A DNA stretch of 64,000 nt from contig CAWCGF010000021.1 of NCBI GenBank assembly GCA_963794955.1, forward strand, positions 124,001 through 188,000, given 5' to 3'. Below, piece after piece: positions 1 through 8,247 of this stretch. A program made the position numbers and the translations under genes. Within the stretch, counting starts at the first letter, position 1; each line of letters starts with the position of its first letter. The notes beneath the pieces are model-generated. The model made no database searches, was not told the DNA's origin, and worked only from the letters and a program-made list of their open reading frames with translations. The DNA is from JAFDVL01 sp963794955 (GTDB taxonomy: Bacteria; Acidobacteriota; Blastocatellia; RBC074).

Positions 1-217
1 CAATGAGAGCCTGGAACTTCCGTTTTCCTTTTGAGTGGCGCGCGTAATTCTTTAGAAACTGAATTCCTTCAGGCCGTTCCCACAATTTTTTTCGTAACGC
101 ATAATGGAACTGAATGGTTGACTCAACCCAATCAGGAGGTTTTCCTAGCCACCATTTTTTTAATTGCTCAAAGGAAGCTGTATTAATAGCCTTTCGTATT
201 TTTGTCTCAACTCTCAT
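1..217 (-). CDS. hypothetical protein, partial (C-terminus off the left edge)
   Basis: An open frame reads leftward from an ATG at 217 to the window edge, 72 codons without a stop. It starts 5 bases after the amidase stop codon (222-224), and the sequence before its ATG contains AAGG, so it is probably translationally coupled to the amidase. The visible protein is rich in Lys and aromatic residues (Trp-Trp near residue 24) and has no signal peptide or membrane segment. Its base composition is clearly more AT-rich than the amidase gene, which may mean acquired DNA. I do not recognise the family. The plus-strand open frame opposite it looks like a shadow. Confidence 0.5.
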   Translation of the reverse strand, partial: MRVETKIRKAINTASFEQLKKWWLGKPPDWVESTIQFHYALRKKLWERPEGIQFLKNYARHSKGKRKFQALI

Positions 218-221
218 TACC

Positions 222-1943
222 TTAAAGCGTTGGGTGCATTGTGTGCCACTTCGTCGCCTTTTCATACGCGAGCGCGACACGCAGCGGCGTGACTTCATCG
301 TACAACTTACCTGTAAACATGATCGCTTGCGGCAGATTGTTGATGAAGCCGCAGGGCAAGACGGCTTGCGGGTGTCCGGTCAGATTTGTAATCAGCAAGC
401 TCGCACTGCCCGGCGCAGGCGAAACGAATGCATCCCAGTTTTGCATGAGCTTGTCCATCTCACGCATCAGCAAGGTGCGCGCGCGTTGCGCACGCAGATA
501 TTCAACGGCAGGGATGAAGCGCGACGAACGAAACGAATTCGGCCAATCGCTTGGTGCCTGGCCGGATAATTGATTGATCCCACCATCGCGCGTCAAATCA
601 TCAAAGGCCGTCGCCGCTTCGGCATTCAAGATAATGCGCAAACCATCGGTCGAAAATTTCGGCAACTCCAGCGGTTCCAATTTTGCGCCCGCGCCGCGCA
701 ACGCGTCCAATGCTTCGGCGTAGAGTTTCTTGCGGGGTTCATCATTGCCGCTTTCAAATTCTGCTTTCAAATAGCCGATTTTCAACTTGGAAATATTGGT
801 GTCGGGCGTCCAATTGAAGGGCACATCCAAGGATGTTTCATCGCGTCCGTCTGCGCCGTAAATCGCGTCGAGCACGAGCGCGCAATCTTCGATGCTGCGA
901 CAAATCGGGCCGATCTTATCCATTGTCCAACTGAGCGCCATTGCGCCGTAACGACTCACGCGCCCGTACGTCGGACGCAATCCCGCGACGCCGCAGCGCG
1001 ATGAAGGCGAAACGATGGAGCCAAGCGTTTCCGTGCCGATGGAAAAGCCCACCAAACCTGCCGAGGTTGCAGATGCTGAGCCCGCCGATGAACCGCTGGA
1101 ACCCTGCCGATCTTCCTCTGGTTGCCAGGGATTGCGCGTCATTCCGGCGAACCACCTGCCACCCATTGCTAATGCTCCCATCGAAAGCTTGGCAACCAGT
1201 ACCGCCCCCGCGTCGCGCAAACGCTCAACGACGGTCGCGTCGTAATCAATCATCTGCTGGCGATAAGGCTCTGCACCCCAAGTGGTGGGAATGCCTTTTG
1301 TTGCAAACAAATCTTTCACGCCGCACGGAATGCCGTGCAACGGGCCGCGATATTTGCCCCGCCTAATTTCAGCATCGGCTTGCTGGGCTTGTTGGAGCGC
1401 AAGTTCTTCGGTCAGGGTGACGACGTTGAGCAGCTTGGGGGAATACTGTTTGAGTCGCGCCAGATACATCTTCGCCAACTCAACCGACGAAACTTTTTTT
1501 GTGCGTACCAGCTCGGCCAATTGCGCGGTGGAGCAAAACGCGAGTTCTTCGAGCGAGCTGTATTTCGGGATGTCCACTTTGCTGAGCTTAAGCTTGCCGC
1601 GTTGGGGCGCTTGGATCGGCAATTTCTTTTCGGGCAAGGCCGGATGAAACGAAGTTGCCAACGGCGTGTCGAGCGGCACGTTGATTTTGCGCAGCGATTC
1701 GTAATTCGCGAGATTGCGATTGACGTTATTAAGCGCCATCGCTTCCTGGGCTTCGGTTAACTCAATGCCGATCAACTGCTCAGCAGTGTGCAGCATTTCT
1801 TTGGTAATTTTGCCTGGTGCTTGTGCCGGTGTGGGTTGGGCCAGGCTTTCTGGACTGGCAAGTGTCAAACTGGCTGCGCCCGCCGCAGGCAGGGTTTTCA
1901 CAAAGGAACGACGGCTCAGTTTAGGGGATTTCTTTTTATTCAC
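222..1943 (-). CDS. Tat-exported amidase (amidase signature family)
   Basis: A 573-aa amidase-signature enzyme that hydrolyses an amide bond by a Ser-cisSer-Lys triad. The substrate is unknown. The N-terminus has a Tat signal (SRRSFVK at 10-16, then a hydrophobic stretch ending near ALA/SLAQ at about 36), so it probably acts in the periplasm. The signature core is clear: catalytic Lys210 in the GVKD motif, the Gly/Ser-rich loop GSSGSSAGS at 281-289, and nucleophile Ser309 in GTETLGS. About 120 residues lie between the signal and the amidase core, longer than in GatA. No GatB or GatC gene is nearby, so this is not the tRNA amidotransferase. The NUDIX-TrpF gene lies just upstream (gap 24 bp), probably in the same operon. 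Confidence 0.9.
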   Translation of the reverse strand: MNKKKSPKLSRRSFVKTLPAAGAASLTLASPESLAQPTPAQAPGKITKEMLHTAEQLIGIELTEAQEAMALNNVNRNLANYESLRKINVPLDTPLATSFHPALPEKKLPIQAPQRGKLKLSKVDIPKYSSLEELAFCSTAQLAELVRTKKVSSVELAKMYLARLKQYSPKLLNVVTLTEELALQQAQQADAEIRRGKYRGPLHGIPCGVKDLFATKGIPTTWGAEPYRQQMIDYDATVVERLRDAGAVLVAKLSMGALAMGGRWFAGMTRNPWQPEEDRQGSSGSSAGSASATSAGLVGFSIGTETLGSIVSPSSRCGVAGLRPTYGRVSRYGAMALSWTMDKIGPICRSIEDCALVLDAIYGADGRDETSLDVPFNWTPDTNISKLKIGYLKAEFESGNDEPRKKLYAEALDALRGAGAKLEPLELPKFSTDGLRIILNAEAATAFDDLTRDGGINQLSGQAPSDWPNSFRSSRFIPAVEYLRAQRARTLLMREMDKLMQNWDAFVSPAPGSASLLITNLTGHPQAVLPCGFINNLPQAIMFTGKLYDEVTPLRVALAYEKATKWHTMHPTL

Positions 1944-1967
1944 GGGAACACTCCTTGAAGTAATCGC

Positions 1968-3098
1968 TTATGCCAATGCGGCGTGGAAGAATTCTTCCAG
2001 CTTGCGGGGATCAAGTTTGTTTTCGGTGCGCACACTGCTGCACAAATCAAGACCAAACGGCTGCACCGCGTCGAGTGCGGCTTTCACGTTATTCATGTTC
2101 AATCCGCCTGCTAAAAAGACCGGCACTTTGGCCTGTTGCACGATTTGACGGCTCAACCGCCAATCGTGAATACGGCCTGTGCCGCCTAATTCTTTGATCG
2201 CCAATTTCGGATTGCCACTGTCCAAAAGCAGCGCGTCCACTTGTTCTGAAATGCGCACAGCTTCCGTGACAGAAGCGGCATCAATGACGTGAATCACCTG
2301 CACCAGCTTGACGCCCGGCAATGCGGCGCGCAATTCCTGATACGAACCTTCGCTTAGTTCGTCCACGATCTGAATCGTGTTCGTGCGCGTGCGGTGATGA
2401 TGCGCGATGATGTTGGCAGCAGAGGTTTCGCTCGTCAAAAGAAAGGTACCAATCGGCGGCGGAACGGATTGCGCAACCTGCTGAATCAATTCATCGTCAA
2501 TTACGCCGGGGCCGCTTGGCATCTTGCCGACCAAGCCGAGCGCCGATGCGCCGCAGGCAATGGCAGTCTGTGCTTCTTCCAGTGAACTGATGCAGCAAAT
2601 CTTAATTCTGGGCTTCATAACTGTAACGCTGGAGATTTCTTCGATCATCGTCAATAGCTTTAGCTCGGCATCAAACTCCGCGCTGAACATGAATGGTTTG
2701 CCTTCCAGCAAATATTGGTAAATGAACCAATCCGTTTTGGGCGTAGGCACCTTCAGCACATCTTCAAAAGCAACCCATTCCAATTGACCTTCGTTGCAGG
2801 GCGGCGGCGGGATGTAATCAATATCCGCAACGTAAACAAAACTCGTCCAGTTGTAATTAGTCGGAGACGTTTCCACCAACACGCCGCAAAATTTCATCGC
2901 AGGGACAGTCAATCCTGTTTCTTCGCGTGTTTCACGCAACGCTGCCTGCATCGGGCTTTCGTGCGGATCAAGCTTGCCCCCGACGGGTGTGTAGTTGTCT
3001 TTGTTTGGTTCTTTCAGTCGTTTCAGCAATAGAAACTGCTGCCCGTTTTTTAGCACGCAAAGCACGGCTGTTTTTTTGAGACCGTGTAGAATTTGCAT
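1968..3098 (-). CDS. NUDIX hydrolase fused to a phosphoribosylanthranilate isomerase-like (TrpF) domain
   Basis: A 376-aa two-domain protein. Residues 1-155 are a NUDIX hydrolase of the 8-oxo-dGTP diphosphatase type with a complete NUDIX box (Gly at about 41, Glu47, then RETREETGL at 55-63). Residues 161-376 are a TrpF-like barrel. KICC at 166-169 corresponds to the KICG motif whose first Cys is the general base, the LLLDS segment keeps the general-acid Asp, and a GGTGRIHDW segment and an FLAGGLN phosphate-binding loop follow. All catalytic residues therefore seem present, although Gly is replaced by Cys after the base. Met161 could start a separate trpF, but no ribosome site precedes it and the frame is continuous, so I call a fusion. 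No other trp genes are nearby. Confidence 0.8.
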   Translation of the reverse strand: MQILHGLKKTAVLCVLKNGQQFLLLKRLKEPNKDNYTPVGGKLDPHESPMQAALRETREETGLTVPAMKFCGVLVETSPTNYNWTSFVYVADIDYIPPPPCNEGQLEWVAFEDVLKVPTPKTDWFIYQYLLEGKPFMFSAEFDAELKLLTMIEEISSVTVMKPRIKICCISSLEEAQTAIACGASALGLVGKMPSGPGVIDDELIQQVAQSVPPPIGTFLLTSETSAANIIAHHHRTRTNTIQIVDELSEGSYQELRAALPGVKLVQVIHVIDAASVTEAVRISEQVDALLLDSGNPKLAIKELGGTGRIHDWRLSRQIVQQAKVPVFLAGGLNMNNVKAALDAVQPFGLDLCSSVRTENKLDPRKLEEFFHAALA

Positions 3099-3125
3099 AA
3101 CAGCGTATTCGGCCCCTTGGCTAAT

Positions 3126-3722
3126 TTATAATCCAACTACGCAAATGTACTGATCCCAGATACGATCTGCATATTCATTTGCATATTGTTCGGCATAAGC
3201 TTCGCCACGACTCGCACGAGATTTGTAGCGCGTCGTCATGCGGTCGTGGTGGTGGCCCAATTCATGTAATAACACATGGAGTAATTGAAAGGCTTTCGCC
3301 TGTGGCGAACTGAAGCGAAGCATAACCTCGTTTTCTTCTGGGATTGCAGGAACACCGATCCGACCTAGCAAATCTGAGTGTGCATCGTAGTAAGTGCGCG
3401 AGACCGTGCGCCATATTTCGTGTTCCCACGCGCATAGACCCACAATCCCGCGCCGATGCCATCCGTCACGCATGGTTGAGCCTTTCGCTAGGACTATCGT
3501 GTCCAGGCCAACAGCAAGCTCATCCCAGTCAGGAAGCAAAGACAGGAATCTCACAACATCACGACGTGTAACTAGATGACGAAAGCCTCGCCCTGGTTTC
3601 GAGCGGTCAATAGTTAGTAATGAAGGGTCTTTGGTCTGAAGCGTTCGCTGTTGATTTGTAACCCGCAGGGGCTTCCCACCAACAGTCTTAGGATCAGATT
3701 TGCGATAATGTGATTTCATCAA
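3126..3722 (-). CDS. putative zinc metallopeptidase-like protein (HELGH motif)
   Basis: A 198-aa cytoplasmic protein with no signal peptide. Near residue 152 it has HELGHHH, an HExxH zinc-binding motif, followed about 20 residues later by a Glu-rich helix (GEAYAEQYANEYA) that could supply the third ligand, as in gluzincins and ImmA/IrrE-type peptidases. The N-terminal 50 residues are basic and polar. It lies between the NUDIX-TrpF gene and hutH on the same strand and is more AT-rich than hutH. I cannot assign a family; a peptidase is inferred from the motif alone. The GTG/ATG choice at the start is not decisive, and the ATG at 3722 gives the longest frame. Confidence 0.6.
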   Translation of the reverse strand: MMKSHYRKSDPKTVGGKPLRVTNQQRTLQTKDPSLLTIDRSKPGRGFRHLVTRRDVVRFLSLLPDWDELAVGLDTIVLAKGSTMRDGWHRRGIVGLCAWEHEIWRTVSRTYYDAHSDLLGRIGVPAIPEENEVMLRFSSPQAKAFQLLHVLLHELGHHHDRMTTRYKSRASRGEAYAEQYANEYADRIWDQYICVVGL

Positions 3723-3751
3723 TAATTACTCTTATTATTGAAGAGGCCGAA

Positions 3752-5257
3752 CTATGATTTGAAGTCAAATGTGCCTGCAGTCACTGCTGCCGCAATGTTG
3801 GTGATGTCGGGTGCAAGCGCGCGGTCTTCTTTAAGCGGCGCAACCAAATGCCGCAGCTTTTGGTAGGCAAGCTCAATGCCACGCGCAGGCCGCAGCGGTT
3901 TCAAATACTCCAGGCCTTGCGCGGCGCACATCAACTCAATCGCCAAAATCTGTTCCGTGTTGCGCACGATTTGCTTGAACTTCAGCGCGGCGGTCATACC
4001 CATCGAAACGTGGTCTTCCCGATTGGCGGAGGTTGGCAGGCTGTCAATCGAAGCTGGATGCGCGAGGATTTTGTTTTCTGCGCACAATGCTGTTGCCGTA
4101 ACCTGCGCCATCATCATCCCCGAATTGATGCCTGCCTCTGCGACCAAAAAGGCAGGCAAGCCGCCCGATAAATCAGGATTGACCAGACGTTCAATGCGGC
4201 GTTCGCTGATCGCGCCAAGTTCGCTAACGCCAATCGCCGCGTAATCAAGCGCCATCGCAATCGGCTCGCCGTGAAAATTGCCGCCCGAAATGACTTCGTT
4301 GGTGTCGGGAAATACGAGCGGATTGTCGGTCGCCGAATTGAGTTCGATTTCCAGCACGCGACGCAATTCGTGCAATGTATCGCGCGCCGCGCCATGTACC
4401 TGCGGAATGCAGCGCAACGAATAGGCGTCCTGCACGCGCGGATCGTTTTCGCGGTGCGATTCGCGGATTTCGCTTTCTGCCAGCAGGTCGCGCAAATGTG
4501 CTGCAACCTCACTTTGCCCGCGCTGCGGGCGCACGTCGTGAATCAAATGGCGAAAGGCTGCGGGCGTACCGCGCAACGCTTCAAGCGTCATCGCGCTTGC
4601 CACATCTGCGGTGCGAGCTAATTGTTCCGCATTCAGTAAAGCCAAACCGCCAACGGCGCACATGCCTTGCGTACCGTTGATGAGCGCAACGCCTTCTTTG
4701 GCTTGGAGTTCGAGCGGCGTTAGTCCTGCACGTCTGAGTGCGTCACCGCCGCTCATTCGTTGTTGCTCAAAAATCGCCTCGCCTTCGCCGATCAACACAC
4801 ATGCGAGGTGTGCCAGTGGGGCCAGATCGCCGGAAGCTCCTACCGAACCGCGCGAGGGAATCACCGGATGAACGCCACGATTGAGCATTTCCAGCAAGGT
4901 TTCGATTACCACAGGCCGCACGCCGGAAAACCCTTTGGCCAACACATTTGCTCGCAAGCAGAGCATCGCGCGGGTTTCGGCAACGCTCAGCGGTTTGCCT
5001 ACGCCACAGCAATGCGAACGCAGCAGGTTGATTTGTAATTGCTTGAGTTGCGCGGGTGGAATAACGATGTCGGCAAGTTTGCCAAAGCCTGTGTTGACGC
5101 CGTAAATCGTGCGTCCTTCGGCCATCAACATTTCGATGACCGCGCGAGAGGCGGTGACGCGCGTGCGCGCCGCTTCGTCAAAAGAAACCAGGGCGCTGTC
5201 GCGCGCGATGCGAGCGAGGCGTTCAAGCGTCAGGTTATTGCCGTCCAGAGCAATCAT
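3752..5257 (-). CDS. hutH: histidine ammonia-lyase
   Basis: Removes ammonia from L-histidine to give urocanate, the first step of histidine breakdown, in the cytoplasm. The 501-aa protein has the family's usual length. YGVNTGFG (52-59) holds the active-site Tyr, and GSVGASGDLAPLAH (137-150) holds the Ala-Ser-Gly that cyclises to the MIO cofactor. A GTG nine bases further upstream (5266) is possible but lies within the hup terminator, so I chose the ATG at 5257. No hutU, hutI or hutG is in the window, so histidine use depends on genes elsewhere. A phenylalanine or tyrosine ammonia-lyase is less likely given the sequence around the MIO loop, but cannot be fully excluded. Confidence 0.93.
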   Translation of the reverse strand: MIALDGNNLTLERLARIARDSALVSFDEAARTRVTASRAVIEMLMAEGRTIYGVNTGFGKLADIVIPPAQLKQLQINLLRSHCCGVGKPLSVAETRAMLCLRANVLAKGFSGVRPVVIETLLEMLNRGVHPVIPSRGSVGASGDLAPLAHLACVLIGEGEAIFEQQRMSGGDALRRAGLTPLELQAKEGVALINGTQGMCAVGGLALLNAEQLARTADVASAMTLEALRGTPAAFRHLIHDVRPQRGQSEVAAHLRDLLAESEIRESHRENDPRVQDAYSLRCIPQVHGAARDTLHELRRVLEIELNSATDNPLVFPDTNEVISGGNFHGEPIAMALDYAAIGVSELGAISERRIERLVNPDLSGGLPAFLVAEAGINSGMMMAQVTATALCAENKILAHPASIDSLPTSANREDHVSMGMTAALKFKQIVRNTEQILAIELMCAAQGLEYLKPLRPARGIELAYQKLRHLVAPLKEDRALAPDITNIAAAVTAGTFDFKS

Positions 5258-5293
5258 CACAAACACAAACAGCAGCCTGCTAGAGGCTGCTGT
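5258..5293 (-). terminator. intrinsic terminator of hup
   Basis: A perfect 10-bp stem (5269-5278 pairing with 5284-5293, arm AGGCTGCTGT on the plus strand) encloses a 5-base loop. On the minus strand it is followed by a T-rich run (TTGTGTTTGTG). It lies 31 bases after the hup stop codon and ends where hutH begins, so hup and hutH are probably transcribed separately or with readthrough. Confidence 0.7.
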
Positions 5294-5323
5294 TGATGGC
5301 AGGAGGCGGTAAAAGCAACAGGC

Positions 5324-5587
5324 TTAGGATTGCAATTCTTTGCCCGGTTTGAAGCGAATGGTTTTGCCTTCGGGAATGGCGACTTCGGTGCCCGTGCGTG
5401 GGTTGCGTCCGATGCCACGCTTGCGAGGTTTGACGACAAAGACGCCAAAGCCGCGTAATTCAATTCTCTCGCCGCGCTTGATGGCTTCTTTCATTGTCTC
5501 AAAAAGCGCCTCGACGGCGATTTCAGCTTTCATTTTTGGTACGCCCGTGCGCTCTGCGACGTTGTTAATGATGTCCAGCTTGATCAC
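5324..5587 (-). CDS. hup: HU family DNA-binding protein
   Basis: An 87-aa histone-like protein of the HU/IHF family. It binds and bends DNA as a dimer and helps organise the nucleoid. Residues 1-45 form the helical dimer part, and the beta arm contains RGFGVF, then the RNPRTG motif (about 61-66) whose Pro inserts into the DNA minor groove. Length and motif are typical. It is read away from dcd, and the 238 bp between the two genes must hold both promoters. RNA from hup should end at the stem-loop at 5258-5293. The sequence cannot distinguish HU from IHF, but a single copy with this motif is normally annotated as HU. Confidence 0.93.
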   Translation of the reverse strand: MIKLDIINNVAERTGVPKMKAEIAVEALFETMKEAIKRGERIELRGFGVFVVKPRKRGIGRNPRTGTEVAIPEGKTIRFKPGKELQS

Positions 5588-5825
5588 AAAATCCTCCGTA
5601 AAATCTTTGGCGGGGATCAGTTTCCCACTACTGCCAGCTTAATTTGTATTCGTAGAAGCGGAAATTCAACGAGTTTAACGACTTATTAGAGCGGTGCGAA
5701 TTATAGGGAGGCGATTTGGGGGTGTCAAGCAAAGGATGATTGACGACGCGCGAATCCTTGTCTTTTGCTGTGTGAATTGGGTAGACTCGCGCCTCTTTAT
5801 CACCTTGACTTACCCAGGAGCTACA

Positions 5826-6416
5826 ATGAGCGTTAAATCGGATCGCTGGATCTTGCGGATGTGCCGCGAGCATCAACTTATTACTCCGTTTGAAGAAACC
5901 CTGATTCGTGACGTTGATGGACGCCGAATTATTTCTGCCGGCCTGTCGAGTTATGGCTATGATTTACGCCTCGCCTCTGATGGCTTCCGCGTGTTTTCCC
6001 CAATTGCCAGCGCCGAAATTGATCCCAAGAATTTCGATGAAAGTTCGTTGGTTGAGTCACCGCTGAAAACAGCAACAGATGGCTCAAAGTATTGGTTGAT
6101 GCCGCCCCATACTTATGCGCTTGGCGTAACGGTGGAAACCTTCAATATCCCGCGTAACGTGATTGGCATTTGCTTGGGCAAATCCACGTTTGCCAGATCA
6201 GGCATTATCGTGAATACCACACCGTTGGAGCCGGGCTGGAAGGGACGATTGGTTTTAGAATTCTCGAATTCCGCCGATTTGCCCGTCCGCATTTATGCCA
6301 ACGAAGGTGTCGCGCAAGTGACGTTTTTTGAGTCGGACGAGGATTGCGAAACTTCATACGCAGATCGCAAAGGAAAGTACCAGAATCAGGAAAGCATTGT
6401 CACGGCCAGATTGTAA
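5826..6416 (+). CDS. dcd: dCTP deaminase
   Basis: Deaminates dCTP to dUTP, the source of dUMP for thymidylate synthesis; a trimer of the dUTPase fold in the cytoplasm. The start is the ATG at 5826, preceded by AGGAG at 5816-5820. An in-frame upstream extension to 5694 exists but has no support. The 196-aa protein contains the conserved GKSTFAR segment (Ser and Arg for triphosphate binding) and PLEPGWKGRLVLEF with the catalytic Glu. The last codon is followed within 5 bases by a decayed TonB receptor fragment, so the DNA just downstream has been rearranged without damaging dcd. A bifunctional DCD/DUT is possible but not shown. Confidence 0.93.
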   Translation: MSVKSDRWILRMCREHQLITPFEETLIRDVDGRRIISAGLSSYGYDLRLASDGFRVFSPIASAEIDPKNFDESSLVESPLKTATDGSKYWLMPPHTYALGVTVETFNIPRNVIGICLGKSTFARSGIIVNTTPLEPGWKGRLVLEFSNSADLPVRIYANEGVAQVTFFESDEDCETSYADRKGKYQNQESIVTARL

Positions 6417-6420
6417 TTGA

Positions 6421-7296
6421 AATAAGGTTGCGATCCCGCTGCAGTTTGTCCGGGCAGCGCAGCAAACCTTCGCTACAACTGGACGCAACATTCTGAATGA
6501 CTCCGTGCCTAATCCGTTTTTTGGGGTGATTGCTTCGGGGCCGCTCGCAGCGCGCACCGTCACACGCGGTCAATTGCTGCGTCCCTATCCGCATTTCACC
6601 GGCATCATGGCGCTCAATCGCAGCCTTGGCCGCAGCCGCTATGATGCCTTTCAACTTAAAGCGTCACGCCGTTTTGCCAATGGTTTCAGCCTGATCGTGT
6701 CGTATACCAACGCCAAGCAGCTCGATCAAATCCGTTTTCTCAATGATGTAGATACGGCGCTGACCAGGGAACTGAGTGAGTTCGATATTCCACAACGACT
6801 GGTTGTGAGCAGCAGCTATGAATTGCCCTTTGGCAAAGGGGAACGCTTTTTGGGCAATGCGAGTGGTTTTGCCAATAAGCTGGTCGAAGGCTGGCAATTC
6901 AACGTGATCTATCAGGCCAATAGCGGTGTGCCAGCTGACATTAGTGGCGCAGAAAGCACGGGTCAAAGCGCGGAAATACCTAACAGCGAACGTAGCGTAG
7001 ATCGCTGGTTCAATACTTCCGTGTTTCGTCAGCGGCAGACATTGGAGTTGGTCGGCCTCGCACGTTTGCCCGATGTGCGCAGCGCGGGCCGCAACAACTT
7101 CGATCTGTCGTTGTTCAAGACGACGAGTCTGACGGAAAAGCTGCGCTTGCAGTTTCGCGCCGAGTCTTTCAATGCCTTCAACCAGCCAGAGTTTTCTTCG
7201 CCGAACGGTGGCTTTGGGGGAGCAAATTTCGCCAAGATCACCAGCACGAACACCTTCGCGCGGCAATATCAATTTGGCTTGAAGCTGTTGTGGTAA
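6421..7296 (+). pseudogene. TonB-dependent receptor (Oar-like), C-terminal fragment
   Basis: An open frame without a proper start begins directly after an in-frame TGA at 6418-6420 and codes for about 291 residues. These resemble the last quarter of Oar-like TonB-dependent receptors: NDSVPNPFFG, then beta-strand segments such as RRFANGFSLIVSYT and FDIPQRLVVSSSYELPFGKG, an SGRNNFDLSLFK-type segment, and a C-terminus FGLKLLW ending in the aromatic residue typical of outer-membrane barrels. The plug, the signal peptide and most of the barrel are missing. A complete receptor of the same superfamily lies at 29814-33104. The break is only a few bases beyond the dcd stop. The fragment is unlikely to yield a working protein. 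Confidence 0.8.
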
Positions 7297-7308
7297 GGAG
7301 GAACGACG

Positions 7309-8177
7309 ATGACACAACTCACCCGGCGTTTGCTGTTACAGGCCGGACTCGCAGCCAGCACAGCCTCTCTCATTAAAATGGAGGCGCATTCGCAAGCCTC
7401 CTCACCCGCAGCGGATTTTGGCTTCGCTGCTGTTGGTAAGCTCGCGCCGCGCACGTCGCTAAGCATCAAGGCTTCGTCCCTCGGCATTGGCTTTGAAACG
7501 CTGGATCGGAAGGTTTTTGAGCCGGAAAAAACTTATGCGCCTCTGGCATCGCTCGGCGTGAAGTGGGCGCGCTGCCAAACGGGCTGGGCGCGCACGGAAC
7601 GAACGATGATGAATTACAAGGGCGTGCTGCACGGCAAGGATTACTCGCCAAAGCCCTCCTATTTTGCTCGGCAAAACGTCTGCGCTTTATTTGACGCGGA
7701 AACCAAGGCGGCAGATTTCCTGCTGCGTTCTGCAGGGGTGCAGGATGAGCCGGTCTTTGCCGCCAGTTTTGTGCGTCGGGGCGCGCCGCTCTTCGTGCGG
7801 TGGATGCCAACCAGCTGGCAACTGGACAAGCCTATGCGGTGTAAGCAGATGAGCATAGGTTTTGCGGTATTTTGAAAAGCTCAGAGTTCAAACTTTAGTT
7901 TGCCCAACGCCGCGCTGCGCGGGCATTGGCACGCTGAAGCGTGAACTCTGAACGGGAAGCAAAATCTTACTCAACTTTTGCTTCCCTGCTTAGTTATGTA
8001 GAATTATGGAGCGGCAGAGCTGCGCAGATGACGGAGCCGGTTTTAATTGATATGCTGAGCGGGCAAATTTACAAACCGGAAAAAGCGACGTTCAGCGATG
8101 GCTGGTGGAAGATTGAAAATCTGCCGCTGACCGATTATCCGCTTATCGTCACCGACAAATCAGTGGTACAAGCATAA
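7309..8177 (+). pseudogene. Tat-exported glycoside hydrolase-like gene, internally deleted and frameshifted
   Basis: The first piece (7309-7875) starts with a good ribosome site (GGAGGAACG) and a Tat-like signal (TRRLLLQAG). It goes straight from an N-terminal TIM-barrel segment (LASLGVKWARCQTGWAR, about 80-96) to a segment typical of the end of such barrels (GKDYSPKPSYFARQN, about 109-123). Most of the catalytic barrel appears deleted. The second piece (7941-8177) continues in another frame and looks like the C-terminal beta domain (LWSGRAAQ, PVLIDMLSGQIY, LPLTDYPLIVTD). A palindromic repeat lies at the break. The family is probably a GH39- or GH-A-like retaining hydrolase; this is inferred from pattern only. 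Confidence 0.65.
7881..7951. repeat. imperfect palindromic repeat (TCAGAGTTCA type)
   Basis: Left arm 7881-7904 and right arm 7928-7951 are inverted copies, identical over the outer 10 bases (TCAGAGTTCA) and mostly matching inside. They enclose a GC-rich loop. The same core (TCAGAATTCACACTTTAG on the other strand) occurs in the tandem repeats at 27595-27686, so this is a dispersed element. It sits at the frameshift between the two pieces of the decayed glycoside hydrolase. Confidence 0.7.
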
Positions 8178-8247
8178 TCTGAGAATTGGAATTGAGAATT
8201 GACAATGTACCGATAAGTGGATGGTGCATGTGTAACCAGAAAAATTT

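Noticed and set aside
2600..2620. Separate start for trpF at Met161
   Set aside because: No ribosome site; the frame continues from the NUDIX domain.
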